Positions 34,262 through 36,446 of a stretch of 36,446 nt of DNA are shown piece after piece; positions within the stretch are counted from its first letter, which is position 1; each line of letters starts with the position of its first letter. Location: assembly GCF_000308495.1 (NCBI RefSeq), contig NZ_BAFU01000039.1, positions 1 to 36,446 on the forward strand, read 5' to 3'. A program made the position numbers and the translations under genes. The DNA comes from Nocardia brevicatena NBRC 12119 (lineage in GTDB: Bacteria; Actinomycetota; Actinomycetes; Mycobacteriales; Mycobacteriaceae). Below the pieces are notes generated by a model. That model did no database searches. It was not told where the DNA came from and was given only the letters and a program-made list of their open reading frames with translations.

Positions 34262-34306
34262 TGCCGGCTTCTGCACACGGTTCCGTCTACTCCAAAAGGG
34301 ATACAG

Positions 34307-35170
34307 ATGAGTTCATCTCCCCCAACAGCGCCAAGGCCCGAGCGCACCGGGCACGGCGAGGCCGGCAAGACGCGCAGGCAGCGCCGCATCCGTCGTCGTA
34401 TCGCGGGCGGGCTCGCGCTCCTGGTGGGTCTGGTCGGAGCCGGTTTCCTCGCCTCGGCGCTCACCCCTGAACCGCAGGTGGCCACGGCGAACAACGACAC
34501 CGCCGCCTTGGTCCGCGAGGGGCAGCAGCTCTACGAGACGTCCTGCGTCACCTGCCACGGCGCCAACCTGCAGGGTGTCACCGACCGCGGCCCCAGCCTG
34601 ATCGGTGTCGGCGAGGCCGCCGTCTACTTCCAGGTGTCGTCGGGTCGTATGCCGATGACGCGGAACGAAGCCCAGGCCGAGCGGAAGCCGCCGAAGTTCG
34701 ACGCCCACCAGACCGATGCGCTGAGCGCCTATGTGGCCTCCCACGGTGGCGGGCCGTCCGTGGTCCGTGACGCCAACGGCGAGATCGCCCAGGAGTCGCT
34801 GCGCGGGGGCGATATCGGTCGCGGTAGCGAGCTGTTCCGGATGAACTGCGCTTCCTGCCACAACTTCACCGGCCGTGGTGGTGCGCTGTCGTCCGGTAAG
34901 TTCGCGCCGCCGCTGGAACCGGCGTCCGAACAGCAGATCTATACGGCGATGCTGACGGGCCCGCAGAACATGCCGAAGTTCTCCGACCGGCAGCTGAGCC
35001 CGGAGGAGAAGCGCGACATCATCGCCTACGTCAAGGATTCGACGGAGTCGCAGTCACCGGGCGGCTGGAGCCTGGGCGGTTTCGGCCCCGCCACCGAGGG
35101 GCTGGCCATATGGGTCGTCGGCATCGTGCTGACCGTCGGTGCGGCGATGTGGATCGGATCGAGGTCATGA
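34307..35170 (+). CDS. qcrC: Cytochrome bc1 complex, di-haem cytochrome c subunit
   Basis: Protein of 287 residues. An N-terminal membrane helix ([14 protein letters not shown]) is followed by two cytochrome c domains with CVTCH (Cys80-His84) and CASCH (Cys181-His185). A C-terminal membrane helix is at [19 protein letters not shown]. This di-haem form links bc1 directly to the aa3 oxidase, with no soluble cytochrome c, as in mycobacteria and corynebacteria. The ATG has AAGGGAT upstream. Its stop overlaps the qcrA start. Confidence 0.96.
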   Translation: MSSSPPTAPRPERTGHGEAGKTRRQRRIRRRIAGGLALLVGLVGAGFLASALTPEPQVATANNDTAALVREGQQLYETSCVTCHGANLQGVTDRGPSLIGVGEAAVYFQVSSGRMPMTRNEAQAERKPPKFDAHQTDALSAYVASHGGGPSVVRDANGEIAQESLRGGDIGRGSELFRMNCASCHNFTGRGGALSSGKFAPPLEPASEQQIYTAMLTGPQNMPKFSDRQLSPEEKRDIIAYVKDSTESQSPGGWSLGGFGPATEGLAIWVVGIVLTVGAAMWIGSRS

Positions 35171-36363
35171 GCGAACAGGAGCCTAAGGACATGGGTCGCC
35201 CGGAAGAGGGGCAGACGGACGCGCAGCGGCCTCCGATGACCCCGGAGGCCGCCGCCAAGCTGACCGAAGCGGAACTGGACGCGATGTCGCGGGACGAGCT
35301 GGTCCGGCTCGGTACCGAACTCGACGGCGTCGATGTGGCCTACCGCCGCGAACGGTTCCCGGTGCCGGGCACCCGCGCGGAGAAGCGGGCCGAGCGCCAG
35401 GTCGCGATGTGGTTCGCCATCTCCGGACTGGCCGCCCTCGCGTTGGTCGGCGTGTTCCTGTTCTGGCCGTGGGAGTACAAGGGCAAGCATGAGGAAGGCC
35501 ACGGGCTGTACTCGCTGACCACCCCGCTGTACGGTCTCACGTTCGGTATCTCGGTGCTGGCCATCGGTATCGCCGCGGTGCTCATCCGCAAGAAGTTCAT
35601 CCCGGCCGAGCTGGCGGTGCAACAGCGCCACGACGGTCCGTCCGACGAGGCGAACCGCCGGACGCTCGCCGCCGAACTCGGTGACGCGCTGGAGACCTCC
35701 ACCCTGGGCCGCCGCAAACTCATCACCCGCACCGCCGGTGCCGGTGTCGGTGTGCTCGGTATCGGCGCGCTGTTGCTGTTCGTCGGCGGTATGGTCAAGA
35801 ACCCGTGGGCCAAGGGCGACAAATCGCCGCTGTGGGTTTCCGGTTGGACTCCGGACTATCCGGGCGAGACCGTCTACCTGCGCCGCGATACCGGCCGCCC
35901 GCAGGACATCGTGCTGGTCCGCCCCGAGGATCTGGACGCGGGCGCCATGGAGACGGTGTTCCCGTGGAAGGAATCCTGGCGCGGTGACGAGCACGCCACC
36001 CTGCAGTCGCTGCGCGGTATCCGCAACGCCGTCATGCTGATCCGCTTGCGCACCGAGGACGCGCAGAAGGCCGTCAAGCGCAAGGGCCAGGAGAGCTTCA
36101 ACTACGGCGACTACTTCGCCTACTCGAAGATCTGCACCCACCTCGGATGCCCGACCTCGTTGTTCGAGCAGCAGACCAACCGGATCCTGTGCCCTTGCCA
36201 CCAGTCGCAGTTCTCGGCGACCGAATGGGGTAAGCCGGTTTTCGGTCCGGCCGCCCGGGCGCTGCCGCAGCTGCCGATCACCGTCAACTCCGAGGGCTAC
36301 CTGGTCGCCAACGGCGACTTCATCGAGCCGCTCGGCCCCGCCTTCTGGGAGCGTCGTTCATGA
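35167..36363 (+). CDS. qcrA: Cytochrome bc1 complex, Rieske iron-sulfur subunit
   Basis: Protein of 398 residues. Three membrane helices are visible ([57 protein letters not shown]), the actinobacterial form with more helices than mitochondrial Rieske. The [2Fe-2S] ligands are in CTHLGC (Cys323, His325, with Cys328 disulfide) and CPCH (Cys342, Cys344 and His345). The ATG at 35167 overlaps the qcrC stop by 4 bp; the extension to 35110 is a shadow. It oxidises menaquinol and passes electrons to QcrC. Confidence 0.96.
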   Translation: MSEQEPKDMGRPEEGQTDAQRPPMTPEAAAKLTEAELDAMSRDELVRLGTELDGVDVAYRRERFPVPGTRAEKRAERQVAMWFAISGLAALALVGVFLFWPWEYKGKHEEGHGLYSLTTPLYGLTFGISVLAIGIAAVLIRKKFIPAELAVQQRHDGPSDEANRRTLAAELGDALETSTLGRRKLITRTAGAGVGVLGIGALLLFVGGMVKNPWAKGDKSPLWVSGWTPDYPGETVYLRRDTGRPQDIVLVRPEDLDAGAMETVFPWKESWRGDEHATLQSLRGIRNAVMLIRLRTEDAQKAVKRKGQESFNYGDYFAYSKICTHLGCPTSLFEQQTNRILCPCHQSQFSATEWGKPVFGPAARALPQLPITVNSEGYLVANGDFIEPLGPAFWERRS

Positions 36364-36446
36364 GTGTTGGAGAAGCGATGGGTCGCCGGATGGCCGCCCA
36401 GGTCAACGAGATGGACGAGCGGTATCGGGCTGCCGCGTTCGTGAAA
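36360..36446 (+). CDS. qcrB: Cytochrome bc1 complex, cytochrome b subunit (5' end only)
   Basis: Only 29 residues lie in the window: [26 protein letters not shown]. The ATG overlaps the qcrA stop by 4 bp. Assignment rests on operon order (qcrC-qcrA-qcrB) and on resemblance to actinobacterial QcrB N-termini; the transmembrane haem domain is beyond the edge. Confidence 0.85.
   Translation, partial: MSVGEAMGRRMAAQVNEMDERYRAAAFVK

Overview
The window reads as chromosome from a high-GC, mycolic-acid-type actinobacterium, most probably Nocardia or a close relative. The grounds are: strong G/C preference at third codon positions and many GTG starts; leaderless promoters (TANNNT 6-7 nt before the start codon); a bcc-aa3 respiratory branch with a di-haem QcrC, a Rieske protein with three membrane segments and a lipoprotein CtaC; a PimB'-type mannosyltransferase; a mycothiol-dependent-isomerase family protein; and a gene set I recall from the Mycobacterium tuberculosis Rv2182c-Rv2215 region. 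Species was not determined.

Layout. 1-11409 is mostly minus strand: sucB (5' part only), pepA, a tetR-like regulator with a Cys-rich N-terminus, then (plus strand) a GNAT acetyltransferase, gcvT and ilvE, then (minus) an MBL-fold hydrolase, cobS, cobT, an MDMPI-family protein, cobU and a DUF3043 membrane protein. 11671-17444 holds the A-type Fe-S carrier, adenosine kinase, asnB (minus), ctaC and ctaF. 17446-22190 is a cassette not expected in this neighbourhood: an FAD oxidoreductase (minus) divergent from a membrane-anchored alpha-toroid (terpene-cyclase-like) protein and a DMT exporter, with a trpF-like gene running tail-to-tail into the exporter. Repeats bound the cassette on both sides. 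22214-28296 (minus) is an envelope and housekeeping run: PimB', then two SRPBCC proteins, an ArsA/Get3-like ATPase, a CxxCxxC protein, a ROK glucokinase and a PlsC acyltransferase. 28322-31118 (minus) holds two NlpC/P60 peptidoglycan hydrolases and a coupled membrane metallopeptidase. 31855-36446 holds an AsnC ligand-binding domain protein, trpD (minus) and the ctaE-qcrC-qcrA-qcrB operon, with qcrB cut off by the window end.

The most unusual signal is not a gene. A modular interspersed repeat family occupies many of the larger gaps. It consists of a head (TGTGTTCGATNGCGCC followed by a small hairpin), an optional 97-bp nearly perfect palindrome, and a GC-rich tail. Four copies carry the palindrome (near 907, 15491, 21963 and 26978) and several lack it (near 853, 1136, 17446, 31792, 33214). 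Differences between copies are compensatory in three separate stems, so base pairing appears to be preserved. The head lies on the gene side of the repeat, in several cases within a few bases of a start or stop codon.

At least eleven genes have a TANNNT hexamer exactly 6 or 7 nt before a plausible start codon, so leaderless translation is probably the main initiation mode here. All gene functions are inferred from recognisable motifs and family resemblance; no database search was run.
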